Below, in pieces: positions 42,575-51,032 of a stretch of 64,000 bases of DNA. The notes under the pieces are model-generated. The model saw nothing but the letters and a program-made list of their open reading frames with translations. It had not been told where the DNA came from and did not search any database. A program made the position numbers and the translations under genes. Source of the stretch: Sphingomonas sp. TDK1 (GTDB lineage: Bacteria > Pseudomonadota > Alphaproteobacteria > Sphingomonadales > Sphingomonadaceae). Location of the stretch: the NCBI RefSeq assembly GCF_001650735.1, contig NZ_LXVY01000027.1, positions 1 through 64,000 of the forward strand, read 5' to 3'. The stretch's first letter is position 1, and every line of letters begins with the position of its first letter.

Positions 42575-45500
42575 GTGGACGAAGACGACAAGGCAAGGGC
42601 TGGCAGACGGGCAGGGCGGGCGCGGCGTTGGCGTCGTCTCGCGCTGGCGCTGTTCGTCCTGCTCGCCGTTGCGCTCGCTACCGCCTGGTTGCAGCGGCGC
42701 ACGATCGCCCGCGGCTTCGTCGATCGCGAGCTGGCGCGGCGCGGCGTGCCGGCACGCTACACGATCGAGCAACTCTCCCCATGGCGGCAGCGCCTGACCA
42801 ACATCGTCCTCGGTGATCCGCGCGATCCCGATCTGGTTGCGGACTGGATCGAGCTGCGCACCGCCCTCACGCCGTGGCGCGCGGATCTGCTCGTCGCAAA
42901 GGCGGGCACGGTGCGGATCAAGGGGCGGCTCGCCCACGGTACGCTGTCGCTCGGATCGCTCGACCGGCTGATGCCGCCGCCCTCGGGCAAGCCCTTTGCC
43001 TTGCCGCGCCTCAGCGTCGCGGTCGACGATGCCCGGCTCCGGCTGGAGAGCGACATGGGGCCGCTGACGCTCGCGCTGCGCGGAGGCGGTCTGCTGACCG
43101 ACGGGTTCTTCGGCACGCTGCGCGTCGATGCGCCCCGGCTGCACGCCGCCGATTGCGCGCTGGACGGGGTCACCGCCACCTTGCAGCTCCGCATCCGTCG
43201 CGGCGCGCCGAGCCTTGCCGGCCCGATCGCAGCGGGGCAGGTTGCCTGCGGACCGGCGCGTGTCGCGCAGGTCCGCGCTGCGCTGCGGGTGGATCTCGAC
43301 CCGTCTTTCGCGCGGTGGAAGGGCGATGCGCGCGTCGCGCTGCACGAGCTCGCGTCCCCCTGGGGGCGCCTGACGGGCGGGATCGGCGTCCTCGACTTCG
43401 CCGGCGACCGCCTGCGCACCGCCGGCAAGATGGCGCTGCGGGCCGGGTCGGTCGTTGCTGCGCCGCTCCGGGCCGCTGCGGCTTCGGTCTCGGGCAGCTA
43501 CGTTCTCGGCCAGTCGAGCGGGTTTGCCGGCACGCTGACGTTGCGCGACGCAGCGCTGGCGGCGCCGCTTCTCGCCCGGGTCACGCGCTACCGCGACACG
43601 GGCGCCGGCACGCCGCTCGCGCCGTTGGTCCCGCGGCTGACCGCCGCGCTCGAGCAGGCGGGACGACGCTTCGACGCCGACGCCGCGCTCGACATCCTCA
43701 CCGGGCCCAAGGGGACGACCCTCCGCCTGCAGCGTGCGGCGATTGCCGCCCGTTCCGGCGCCAGGCTGCGCTTCGATGGCGGCCAGGGTGCGGTGCTCGG
43801 CCTCCCCACCGGCGCAATCGCGCTGGCCGGCCAGCTGACGATGCAGGGCGGCGGCCTTCCCGACGCAGCGCTGCGGCTGTCGCAGGCCGCCGGTGACGAT
43901 GTGTTCCGCGGCACCGGCGAAGTGCGGCCCTATGCTGCCGGCGGTGCAAGCCTCGGCCTCGCCCGGCTCGACGTCCGCATTCGCGGGAAGAGTGGCGCGG
44001 TGCAGACGGTCACCGCGCTGTCGGGCCCGTTGGGCAACGGGCGGATCGATGGGCTTTCCCTCCCCATCGCGGCGCGCTGGGACGGCAGCGCCATCGCGGT
44101 CAATCCGAGTTGCGAGACGCTCGCCTTCGCGCGCCTCGCCATCGCCGGCATGGTGCTGAGCCGCCAGCGGCTCCCGGTCTGCCCGCTCGGGCCGGCGATG
44201 CTCCGGCTGCGGGGCCGGACGCTCGACGGCGGCATCCGCGCGCCCGCCGTGGCGCTGGCAGGAGCGATGGGCGGCAACCCGCTCAGCGTTGCCGCGACCG
44301 GCCTTCGTCTCGACTGGCGTGCGCGCGCCTTCGACCTTGCCGGCATCGCGCTCCGCTTGGGCGCCGAACGCCCGACCCGGCTCGACATCGCGCAGCTGCA
44401 CGGTGGCTTCGGCACCGGCATGGCCGGCGGCTTCGAGGGGCTCGGCGGACAGATCGGCGCGGTGCCGCTCATCCTCTCCCAAGGCAAGGGCCGTTGGCAG
44501 GTGGCGGAGGGCGACCTGTCGCTGCTAGGCAGCTTCCGCCTCGCCGATGCCGAGCCGACGCCCCGTTTCGAACCGCTCGCCGCACCCGAAGGCCGCGTGC
44601 GTCTGCACGACGGCCGGATCGAGGCGCAGGCGGATCTGGTCGGCACCAAGCGACCGGTGTCGGTCGCGAGGGTGACGATCACCCATGATCTGGGCAAGGG
44701 CGAGGGGCAGGCGCTGCTTGACGTGCCGGGGGTCCGCTTCCAGGTGAACGGCCTCCAGCCCACCGATCTGACGCCGCTCACCTTCGGCGTCATCGCCGAT
44801 GTCGACGGGCTGGTCGCCGGATCCGGCCGAATCGCCTGGTCGGGCGAGACCGTGACGAGTACCGGCCGGTTCTCCGCGACCAATATGGCGCTGGCCGCGG
44901 CGTTCGGCCCGGTACAGGGGCTGACCACCACGCTCGACTTCACCGACCTGCTCAACGTGCGCACCGCCCCGGGGCAGCGGGCCGAGGTCGCCGACATCAA
45001 TCCCGGCGTGCCGGTGCGCAACGGGGTGTTCCGCTACCAGCTGCTCGATAGCCGCCGCGTGCGGGTGGAAGGCGCGCGCTGGCCGTTCGCGGGCGGCGAG
45101 CTTGTCCTCGACGCAACGACGCTCGACTTCAACGAGGCCGGCCAGCGCCGGATGACCTTCCATGTGAAGGGGGTGGACGCTGCCCTGTTCCTGAAGGAAA
45201 TGGCGTTCGACAATCTCGACGCCACCGGCACCTTCGACGGTACGCTGCCGATGGTCTTTGACGAGACGGGCGGCCGGATCGAAGGCGGCGAGCTTCGCGC
45301 CCGCGCGGGCGGCCACATCGCCTATGTCGGCGAAGTCTCGCGCGAGAATCTCGGTACCTGGGGCAATATGGCGTTCCAGGCGCTCAAGTCGCTCGACTAC
45401 AAGAACCTGGCCGTCCGCATGAACGGACCGCTCGCGGGCGAGATGATCACCGACATCAGCTTTTCGGGCCTCAGCCAGGGCGCGGGCACCAAGTCCAATT

Positions 45501-45709
45501 TCCTGATCCGCCGCCTCGCCCGGCTACCGCTGCTCTTCAACGTCCGGATCAACGCACCTTTCCGCCAGCTGCTGGATTCGGTGCAGTCCTGGTACGATCC
45601 GCGCCGCCTGATCGAGCGCAACCTGCCCGCGTTGATCGAGGAGCAGAAACGTGCAGAGGAAGCGGGCAAACCCACCGTTCAGCCGCGCGAAAGCGCGCCC
45701 CGTCCATGA
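42575..45709 (+). CDS. ydbH: YdbH-like intermembrane lipid bridge protein
   Basis: A 1044-residue inner membrane-anchored protein. An Arg-rich cytoplasmic start and one membrane helix (LALALFVLLAVALATAWL) are followed by a very long periplasmic part built from beta-strand repeats of the AsmA/TamB class. The C-terminal region (GTFDGTLPMVFDETGGRIEG, YKNLAVRMNGPLAGEMITDI, FNVRINAPFRQLLDSVQSWY) matches the YdbH end that docks with YnbE. In E. coli YdbH and YnbE form a bridge across the envelope that carries phospholipid to the outer membrane. The GTG start at 42575 has GGAGCGGG. Followed by ynbE and ydbL. Confidence 0.88.
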   Translation: MDEDDKARAGRRAGRARRWRRLALALFVLLAVALATAWLQRRTIARGFVDRELARRGVPARYTIEQLSPWRQRLTNIVLGDPRDPDLVADWIELRTALTPWRADLLVAKAGTVRIKGRLAHGTLSLGSLDRLMPPPSGKPFALPRLSVAVDDARLRLESDMGPLTLALRGGGLLTDGFFGTLRVDAPRLHAADCALDGVTATLQLRIRRGAPSLAGPIAAGQVACGPARVAQVRAALRVDLDPSFARWKGDARVALHELASPWGRLTGGIGVLDFAGDRLRTAGKMALRAGSVVAAPLRAAAASVSGSYVLGQSSGFAGTLTLRDAALAAPLLARVTRYRDTGAGTPLAPLVPRLTAALEQAGRRFDADAALDILTGPKGTTLRLQRAAIAARSGARLRFDGGQGAVLGLPTGAIALAGQLTMQGGGLPDAALRLSQAAGDDVFRGTGEVRPYAAGGASLGLARLDVRIRGKSGAVQTVTALSGPLGNGRIDGLSLPIAARWDGSAIAVNPSCETLAFARLAIAGMVLSRQRLPVCPLGPAMLRLRGRTLDGGIRAPAVALAGAMGGNPLSVAATGLRLDWRARAFDLAGIALRLGAERPTRLDIAQLHGGFGTGMAGGFEGLGGQIGAVPLILSQGKGRWQVAEGDLSLLGSFRLADAEPTPRFEPLAAPEGRVRLHDGRIEAQADLVGTKRPVSVARVTITHDLGKGEGQALLDVPGVRFQVNGLQPTDLTPLTFGVIADVDGLVAGSGRIAWSGETVTSTGRFSATNMALAAAFGPVQGLTTTLDFTDLLNVRTAPGQRAEVADINPGVPVRNGVFRYQLLDSRRVRVEGARWPFAGGELVLDATTLDFNEAGQRRMTFHVKGVDAALFLKEMAFDNLDATGTFDGTLPMVFDETGGRIEGGELRARAGGHIAYVGEVSRENLGTWGNMAFQALKSLDYKNLAVRMNGPLAGEMITDISFSGLSQGAGTKSNFLIRRLARLPLLFNVRINAPFRQLLDSVQSWYDPRRLIERNLPALIEEQKRAEEAGKPTVQPRESAPRP

Positions 45710-45734
45710 AAGGCCCTGCTATGAGCTTGGAAGC

Positions 45735-45929
45735 ATGAAACAGCGTTTGTCGGCCCGGCTCGGTGCCTGCGGGGTGGCCCCGCTGGTGTTTCTCGGTGGC
45801 TGCGTCACGGTGAACGCGCCGGACAAGCCGATCGTCATCAACCTCAATATTTCGATCACCCAGGAAGTGGTATATCGCCTCGACAACAAGGCGAAGGCCA
45901 TCATCCAGGACAATCCGGGGATTTTCTGA
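45735..45929 (+). CDS. ynbE: YnbE-like outer membrane lipoprotein
   Basis: A 64-residue lipoprotein. The signal sequence ends in a lipobox at FLGGC (Cys ~23), followed by VTVNAPDKPIVINLNISITQ and EVVYRLDNKAKAIIQDNPGI. The IVINLNI-I-QEV pattern is the hallmark of YnbE, which multimerises and adds strands to YdbH at the outer membrane. The stop overlaps the start of ydbL (TGATG). Confidence 0.9.
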   Translation: MKQRLSARLGACGVAPLVFLGGCVTVNAPDKPIVINLNISITQEVVYRLDNKAKAIIQDNPGIF

Positions 45930-46306
45930 TGCGTACCCTGCTTTCCACTATCGGCATGGCGGCTGCGATCACGGCGGGGGTGATCGCGCCGGCCTTCGCG
46001 CAGCGCGATCCCGCCTATCAGGCCGCGCGCCAGCAGGGCCAGGTCGGCGAACAGCCGGACGGCTATCTCGGCATCGTCGGTTCGGCAACGCCCGCGCTGC
46101 AGGCGATCGTCAATAACATCAACATCCAGCGCAAGCGCCAATATACCCAGCAGGCGGCGGCCAGCTCGACCGTGGAGCAGATGGCGTTCGTCACCGGCTG
46201 CAACCTCATCCTGCGCACAGCGCCGGGCGAGAAATATCGGGCGCCCGACGGCCGCTGGCTGACCCGCGGCAGCGACGCGCCGGTGCGGGACCCGCGCTGC
46301 CTGTGA
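45929..46306 (+). CDS. ydbL: YdbL-like periplasmic protein (DUF1318)
   Basis: A 125-residue exported protein (signal peptide through VIAPAFAQ). The mature part begins DPAYQAARQQGQVGEQPDGYLGIV and contains LQAIVNNINIQRKRQYTQQA, which fits DUF1318/YdbL: the RQGxVGExxxGYLG and VxxxNxxRxxxYxxxA pattern. YdbL modulates the YdbH-YnbE bridge, likely as chaperone or regulator. The C-terminal tail with two Cys (VTGCNLILR and DPRCL) extends the usual YdbL length and may form a disulphide. Confidence 0.88.
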   Translation: MRTLLSTIGMAAAITAGVIAPAFAQRDPAYQAARQQGQVGEQPDGYLGIVGSATPALQAIVNNINIQRKRQYTQQAAASSTVEQMAFVTGCNLILRTAPGEKYRAPDGRWLTRGSDAPVRDPRCL

Positions 46307-46312
46307 TGCGGG

Positions 46313-47758
46313 CTAGAAGCGGAAACTGATCCAGCCGGCAAGGAAGTCCGAACTCCGGTAGCCGGCCTTGGTCAGCGACGGGCCGGCGATCAGATGCTCG
46401 TAGCGACCGGTCACCGAGAGCCGCGGCGTGATCGTCCACACGGCCTGCATCCGCGCCACGTCGGCGATGCGCGCATCGCGGACATTCTGCGTGCCGGCGA
46501 AGGGCTGGCCATTGGCGCGATAGACCGCGTCCCGCACATTCGCCCGCCAGGCGCGCTGATATTCCGTGCTCAGCCGCAGTTTCGGGGTCGGTGAGAGGCT
46601 CAGCGTCGGCGCCACTGCCACCAGGTTGCTGGGAGTGAGGAACAGACCGTAGCTGTAATAGATGTTGTTGCCGAACGGGGCATAGGCGTTGCGCAGCTTG
46701 CCGTTGCCATAGCCCCCGCCGCCGCTGGCATAGTCCGCATGGAAGCCGATGCGCGGCGCGGACTTCCCGGCGCCCAGCCGCAGAGTCTGTGCGAAGAAGC
46801 CCTGCCAGGCATCGATCCGCTGGTCGCGGAAATGGCCCCATTGATGGTTCACCGACCAGTCCAGCGTCATCCGCCCGGCCTCGCCCCACAGATGCGTGCC
46901 GAGATAATAGCGCGTCGCCGGTCCGATCCTGCCGCCCCAGGTGCCCACTTTGTTACGGCGGCGCCAGAAAAACGGATCGAAATAGAGCTTTGCGCCGCCG
47001 ACCCAGGTCTTGGGCACCACGAACCCCAGGCTCACGCCCGAGAAGCGGCGGGCGGGATCGATCACGTCGTCATCGGTGCCGAGATCGCCATATTGGGTAG
47101 GCTTGAGATCGAACGCGTCGATCCGCATCGTCTTGCCGCGTGCCCAGGCGCGCACCCCGTTCAGCGTGAAGCGGATCGTGTTGTTGTCGCGCTGCGATAC
47201 CAGCAGGTTCGGGCCGTCGGTGAACTCCTGCCGGCCGTAGCGCGCGCCGATGTCCACGCCGCCGATCTCGCCCTTCGCCTCGACGAAGAGCTGCTGCACC
47301 GCGACGTCGTTGCGCAGCGTCGCCGCGGGAGCGCCGAGCTCGACCCCGCTGATGCCGCCATGCGCCAGTTCGCCGTACACGCGCAGATGCTCGCCGATGT
47401 GGAGGTCCGCACCGCCGACCAGCCGGACGATATCGTGCCGGTGCGCGCGACTGTCGCGTAGATTGGGATTGGTGGTGTGGTTCACGCGCAGCCGGGCTTC
47501 GCCGGACAGGGTGACATATACGTCGCCGTTCGGCGTCAGCTTCACGCATTTGAGGGCGTCGATCGGATCGTCGCGCTTGGCGGGATCGCATAGCTTGCGC
47601 CAGTCTTCGGCCCAGCGGGAGAGGTTGTAGCCGGCGGTGGTCGCGCCGTCGCCGGCGGCGGCGGCCGGGTAGCCGGCGGTTTCGACGACCTGCGCGGCGG
47701 CAGGCATGCTCAGGGCGAGCGCCGGGGTGGCGCCCAGGACGCGGGTTACGCTACGCAT
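46313..47758 (-). CDS. Outer membrane porin, alginate-export (AlgE-like) family
   Basis: A 481-residue exported beta-barrel protein. A signal peptide (ATPALALSMPAAAQ) precedes a barrel with strands typical of the alginate export family, such as VTLSGEARLRVNHTTNPNLR and ARYGRQEFTDGPNLLVSQRDN, ending in GWISFRF with a terminal Phe. The family name does not imply alginate in this host; many members are substrate-specific channels. It lies 12 bases after dctA on the same strand and so is probably co-transcribed, suggesting a channel for C4-dicarboxylates. Its 3' end is 6 bases from convergent ydbL. Confidence 0.8.
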   Translation of the reverse strand: MRSVTRVLGATPALALSMPAAAQVVETAGYPAAAAGDGATTAGYNLSRWAEDWRKLCDPAKRDDPIDALKCVKLTPNGDVYVTLSGEARLRVNHTTNPNLRDSRAHRHDIVRLVGGADLHIGEHLRVYGELAHGGISGVELGAPAATLRNDVAVQQLFVEAKGEIGGVDIGARYGRQEFTDGPNLLVSQRDNNTIRFTLNGVRAWARGKTMRIDAFDLKPTQYGDLGTDDDVIDPARRFSGVSLGFVVPKTWVGGAKLYFDPFFWRRRNKVGTWGGRIGPATRYYLGTHLWGEAGRMTLDWSVNHQWGHFRDQRIDAWQGFFAQTLRLGAGKSAPRIGFHADYASGGGGYGNGKLRNAYAPFGNNIYYSYGLFLTPSNLVAVAPTLSLSPTPKLRLSTEYQRAWRANVRDAVYRANGQPFAGTQNVRDARIADVARMQAVWTITPRLSVTGRYEHLIAGPSLTKAGYRSSDFLAGWISFRF

Positions 47759-47770
47759 GGGAGCTTCCCT

Positions 47771-49123
47771 TTACTCGGCGGGGACAGCGTCGGCGGGGCG
47801 CTGGTCGATGCGCGGCGCCTGGCCGTGCAGCGCCGCCGAGAGCGCCTCGTGGTCGAGCCTGCCTTCCCAGCGCGAGACGACCACGGTCGCCACCGCATTG
47901 CCGATGAAGTTGGTGAGGCTGCGGCACTCGGACATGAACCGGTCGACGCCGAGAATCAGCGCCATGCCGGCCACCGGCACGCTGGGCACGATCGACAGCG
48001 TCGCGGCCAGCGTGATGAAGCCCGCACCGGTCACCCCCGCCGCGCCCTTCGACGACAGCATCGCGACGCCGAGCAGCAGCAGCTGCTGCTCGATGGAGAG
48101 ATGGACGTTGGTCGCCTGGGCGATGAACAGCGCCGCCAGCGTCATGTAGATGTTGGTGCCGTCGAGGTTGAACGAATAGCCGGTCGGGACGACCAGGCCG
48201 ACGATCGTCTTCGGGCAGCCCGCCCGCTCCATCTTCTCGATCAGCGAGGGCAGGGCGCTTTCCGAGGAGGAGGTGCCGAGCACCAGCAGCAACTCGGCCT
48301 TGAGATAGGCAATCAGCCGGAAGATCGAGAAGCCGGCCAGCGCGGAGACGATGCCCAGCACGACGATCACGAACAGCGCCGAGGTGAAGTAGAAGGTGCC
48401 GACCAGCATCGCGAGATTGGCGAGCGTGCCGACGCCATATTTGCCGACGGTGAACGCCATCGCGCCGAACGCGCCGACGGGCGCCGCCTTCATCAGGATC
48501 GCGACGACCTTGAACATCGCCAGCGAGATGTCCTCCAGCGCATCGACGACGCGCTGCCCGCGATCGCCGGTCAGCGCGAGGCCGATGCCGAACAGGATGG
48601 CGACGAACAGCGTCTGCAGGATGTTGCCGCCCGTGATGGCGGAGAGGAAGGTGTCCGGGATGATGCCGAGCAGGAAGCCGGTCAGCGTGCTCTCATGCGC
48701 CTTCGCGGCATAGTCCGCGACCTTGCCGGCATCGAGCGTCGCGGGATCGATGTTGAGCCCCGCACCCGGCTGCACGACATTGGCTACGACCATGCCGACG
48801 ACTAGCGCCAGCGTCGAGAAGAACAGGAAATAGCCGAAGGCCTTGGCGGCGACCCGGCCCACTGCCTTGAGGTCGCGCATGCCGGCGATGCCGGTGACGA
48901 TGGTGAGGAAGATCACCGGCGCGATGATCATCTTCACCAGCTTGATGAAACCGTCGCCGATCGGCTTCAGTGCCTCGCCCGTGGCCGGCGCATAATGGCC
49001 GATCAGCACGCCAGCGAGAATCGCGACGAGCACCTGCGCATACAGGTGCGCATACCAGGGTTTGGGCTTGGCCGGCGCGTCTGGCAGGGCAGCCGGGGCG
49101 GGGTCGGCGGTAAAATGGGCCAT
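47771..49123 (-). CDS. dctA: C4-dicarboxylate transporter DctA
   Basis: A 450-residue proton/sodium symporter for succinate, fumarate and malate (DAACS family). Diagnostic parts are [20 protein letters not shown], the hairpin [35 protein letters not shown] and [20 protein letters not shown]. The ATG at 49123 has GGAGAGGAAG; a longer frame upstream (49219) is not homologous. Divergent from dctB-dctD, which should control it. The upstream region has two inverted repeats (49209-49228, 49261-49290). Confidence 0.95.
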   Translation of the reverse strand: MAHFTADPAPAALPDAPAKPKPWYAHLYAQVLVAILAGVLIGHYAPATGEALKPIGDGFIKLVKMIIAPVIFLTIVTGIAGMRDLKAVGRVAAKAFGYFLFFSTLALVVGMVVANVVQPGAGLNIDPATLDAGKVADYAAKAHESTLTGFLLGIIPDTFLSAITGGNILQTLFVAILFGIGLALTGDRGQRVVDALEDISLAMFKVVAILMKAAPVGAFGAMAFTVGKYGVGTLANLAMLVGTFYFTSALFVIVVLGIVSALAGFSIFRLIAYLKAELLLVLGTSSSESALPSLIEKMERAGCPKTIVGLVVPTGYSFNLDGTNIYMTLAALFIAQATNVHLSIEQQLLLLGVAMLSSKGAAGVTGAGFITLAATLSIVPSVPVAGMALILGVDRFMSECRSLTNFIGNAVATVVVSRWEGRLDHEALSAALHGQAPRIDQRPADAVPAE

Positions 49124-49208
49124 CACTTCCTCTCCTTCGGCTCCGTTGCTTGGTCGGTAGCCTGGATCGCGCCATGCTCGGCCGGTGCCTGCTGCGGGAA
49201 AAGCGAAA

Positions 49209-49228
49209 TCGTTTTCCAAAGAAAACGA
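49209..49228. promoter_or_regulatory. 20-base palindrome upstream of dctA
   Basis: TCGTTTTCCAAAGAAAACGA is an inverted repeat (8-base arms, 4-base centre) lying 86 bases before the dctA start and 119 before dctB. It is one of two palindromes in the divergent gap and a candidate for DctD or catabolite-regulator binding. I saw no GG-N10-GC sigma-54 promoter beside it on the dctA strand. Confidence 0.45.
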
Positions 49229-49260
49229 CGCATTATCAATTGCATGGAACTAGTTTGGGT

Positions 49261-49290
49261 CCGCGCGTGCGCAGAAATCGGCACGCGCGG
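49261..49290. promoter_or_regulatory. Second inverted repeat in the dctA-dctB gap
   Basis: CCGCGCGTGC (49261-49270) and GCACGCGCGG (49281-49290) are perfect inverted arms with a 10-base spacer, so their centres are one to two helical turns apart. It lies between the two divergent units, closer to dctB. Likely regulatory, perhaps the tandem-type site of DctD. Confidence 0.45.
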
Positions 49291-49346
49291 CCGATGCGAA
49301 GTGTCAAAACTTGCACATTTTTGATCGGTGGCGGATAGCTGGCGCG

Positions 49347-51032
49347 GTGACGTATCGCGACTCGCTTTCCGGTTGGCGCTATTGGGTGTTCGCCGCGCTT
49401 CTGGGCGCGGCGGTCGCGCTGACCGCGGGGTGGTTCGCGGGCAACCGCACCCGTGAGACGCTGGCGGCTGGTGCGCGGACCAGCGCGCAGCTGCGTGCCG
49501 CCCTGCTCGACAGCGAGATCGCCCGCTTCCGCCTGCTCCCGCTCGCGCTGGGCGAGGATCGCGATGTCGCGGCGGCGCTTGCCGGCGCCCCGGCCGCTCC
49601 GCTGAACGCGAAGCTGGAGGCGCTGGCCCGTACCACCCATGCCGCCGCCATCTACGTCATCGCCCCCAGCGGCCGCACGCTCGCCGCGAGCAACTGGCGC
49701 AGCCCGCAGAGCTTTGTCGGTTCCGACTATCGTTTCCGCCGCTATTTTCGCGAAGCGCGCGCGCTGGGGGAGGCCAGCCAGTTCGCGCTCGGTACGGTCA
49801 GCCGTCATTCGGGCCTGTATCTCGCCCGGCGCACGCCGACCAACGGGGTCATCGTCGTGAAGCTGGAATTCGACGCGATCGAGGCCGCCTGGCAGCGCGC
49901 CGGGGGCGAGACCTTCGTTGAGGGACCGGCCGGGTTGGTGCTGGTTTCGAACGACCCCTCGCTGCGCTTCGCTGCTGCAAGGCCCATCCTGCCGGCGGTG
50001 CTTGCCGCCTTGCGACGCGAGGCGGCGCTGCCGGAAGGATCGGTGCCGGCGCTGTTGCCGCCACTGGCGGGCGATCAGGTGGAGGCGAGCGTGCCGACCA
50101 GCCAGCCGGGCTGGCGCCTGTCGCTCCGCCGCAGCATCGGCCCCGCCGTCGCCACCGCGCAGCGCGCCGCGGGGCTTGGCGCGCTGCTCGCCGTGCTGGT
50201 GCTGGCGGCGCTGCTCTGGGGACTGCGCCAGCGCGCGACGCTCAGCCGCCGGCGGACCTCTGAGTTGGAGGCCGCGGTCGCCGAACGTACCGCCGCGCTC
50301 CGCCGCGAGATCGAGGAGCGCGCGGCGATCGAGGCGCGTGCGGCCGATCTGCGCGAGGGGCTGCGCCAGGCCAACCGCCTCGCTACCCTGGGCCAGGTCA
50401 CCGCCAGCGTTGCGCACGAGACCGCCCAGCCCGTGGCGGCGATTCGCACCTATGCCGAAACCAGCCTGCAGCTGCTCGATCTCGGCGCGACCGACATGGT
50501 GCGCACCAATCTCGAGACGATCCGCGGGCTCAGCGACCGGATCGGCGCCGTGACCGCGCAGCTGCGCGGTTTTTCGCGCCGCCAGCCCGGCGAGCTGCGC
50601 CCGCTGCCGCTCGCCGACGCGCTCGACGGCGCATTGCTGATCCTGAAGGAGCAGTTGCGCCCGCTACGGCTGGAGCGCCCGGCGCTGGATCCGCAGCTGC
50701 TGGTCCTGGGGGGGCGGGTGCGGCTGGAGCAGGTGTTCGTCAATCTCCTGCAAAATGCCGCGGAGGCGCTGGCCGGGCATGCCGATCCCCGGATCGCGAT
50801 CGACATCGCGCCCGAGGCGGGGATGGTGCGTGTACGGATCCACGACAATGGCCCCGGCATCCCGCCCGAGATCGCCGCGCGGCTGTTCACCCCCTTCGCT
50901 ACCAGCCGCAGCAACGGCCTGGGGCTCGGCCTGGTGATCGCCAGCGACATCATGACCGATCTCGGCGGGGCGTTGCGCTGGCTGCCCGAGGCGCAGGGCG
51001 CCTGTTTCGAACTGGAGCTGCGCCGGCCATGA
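49347..51032 (+). CDS. dctB: DctB-type sensor histidine kinase
   Basis: A 561-residue membrane kinase. One membrane helix (WVFAALLGAAVALTAGWFAG), then a periplasmic double-PDC sensor with the DctB hallmark AASNWRSPQSFVGSDYRFRRYF, a second membrane helix (AGLGALLAVLVLAALLWGL), a coiled coil, the H-box SVAHETAQPVAAIRTYAETS, N-box FVNLLQNAAEAL and G-boxes DNGPGI and GLGLGL. Usual DctB has HEINQPLAAI; here Asn is replaced by Ala beside the catalytic His. It senses dicarboxylates and phosphorylates DctD. GTG 49347 is the likely start; a TTG at 49311 is possible. Overlaps dctD by ATGA. Confidence 0.92.
   Translation: MTYRDSLSGWRYWVFAALLGAAVALTAGWFAGNRTRETLAAGARTSAQLRAALLDSEIARFRLLPLALGEDRDVAAALAGAPAAPLNAKLEALARTTHAAAIYVIAPSGRTLAASNWRSPQSFVGSDYRFRRYFREARALGEASQFALGTVSRHSGLYLARRTPTNGVIVVKLEFDAIEAAWQRAGGETFVEGPAGLVLVSNDPSLRFAAARPILPAVLAALRREAALPEGSVPALLPPLAGDQVEASVPTSQPGWRLSLRRSIGPAVATAQRAAGLGALLAVLVLAALLWGLRQRATLSRRRTSELEAAVAERTAALRREIEERAAIEARAADLREGLRQANRLATLGQVTASVAHETAQPVAAIRTYAETSLQLLDLGATDMVRTNLETIRGLSDRIGAVTAQLRGFSRRQPGELRPLPLADALDGALLILKEQLRPLRLERPALDPQLLVLGGRVRLEQVFVNLLQNAAEALAGHADPRIAIDIAPEAGMVRVRIHDNGPGIPPEIAARLFTPFATSRSNGLGLGLVIASDIMTDLGGALRWLPEAQGACFELELRRP

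Noticed and set aside
49124..49346. Sigma-54 promoter upstream of dctA
   Set aside because: No GG and GC pair with 10-base spacing and TTGC context could be found on the dctA strand, in keeping with the altered DctD.
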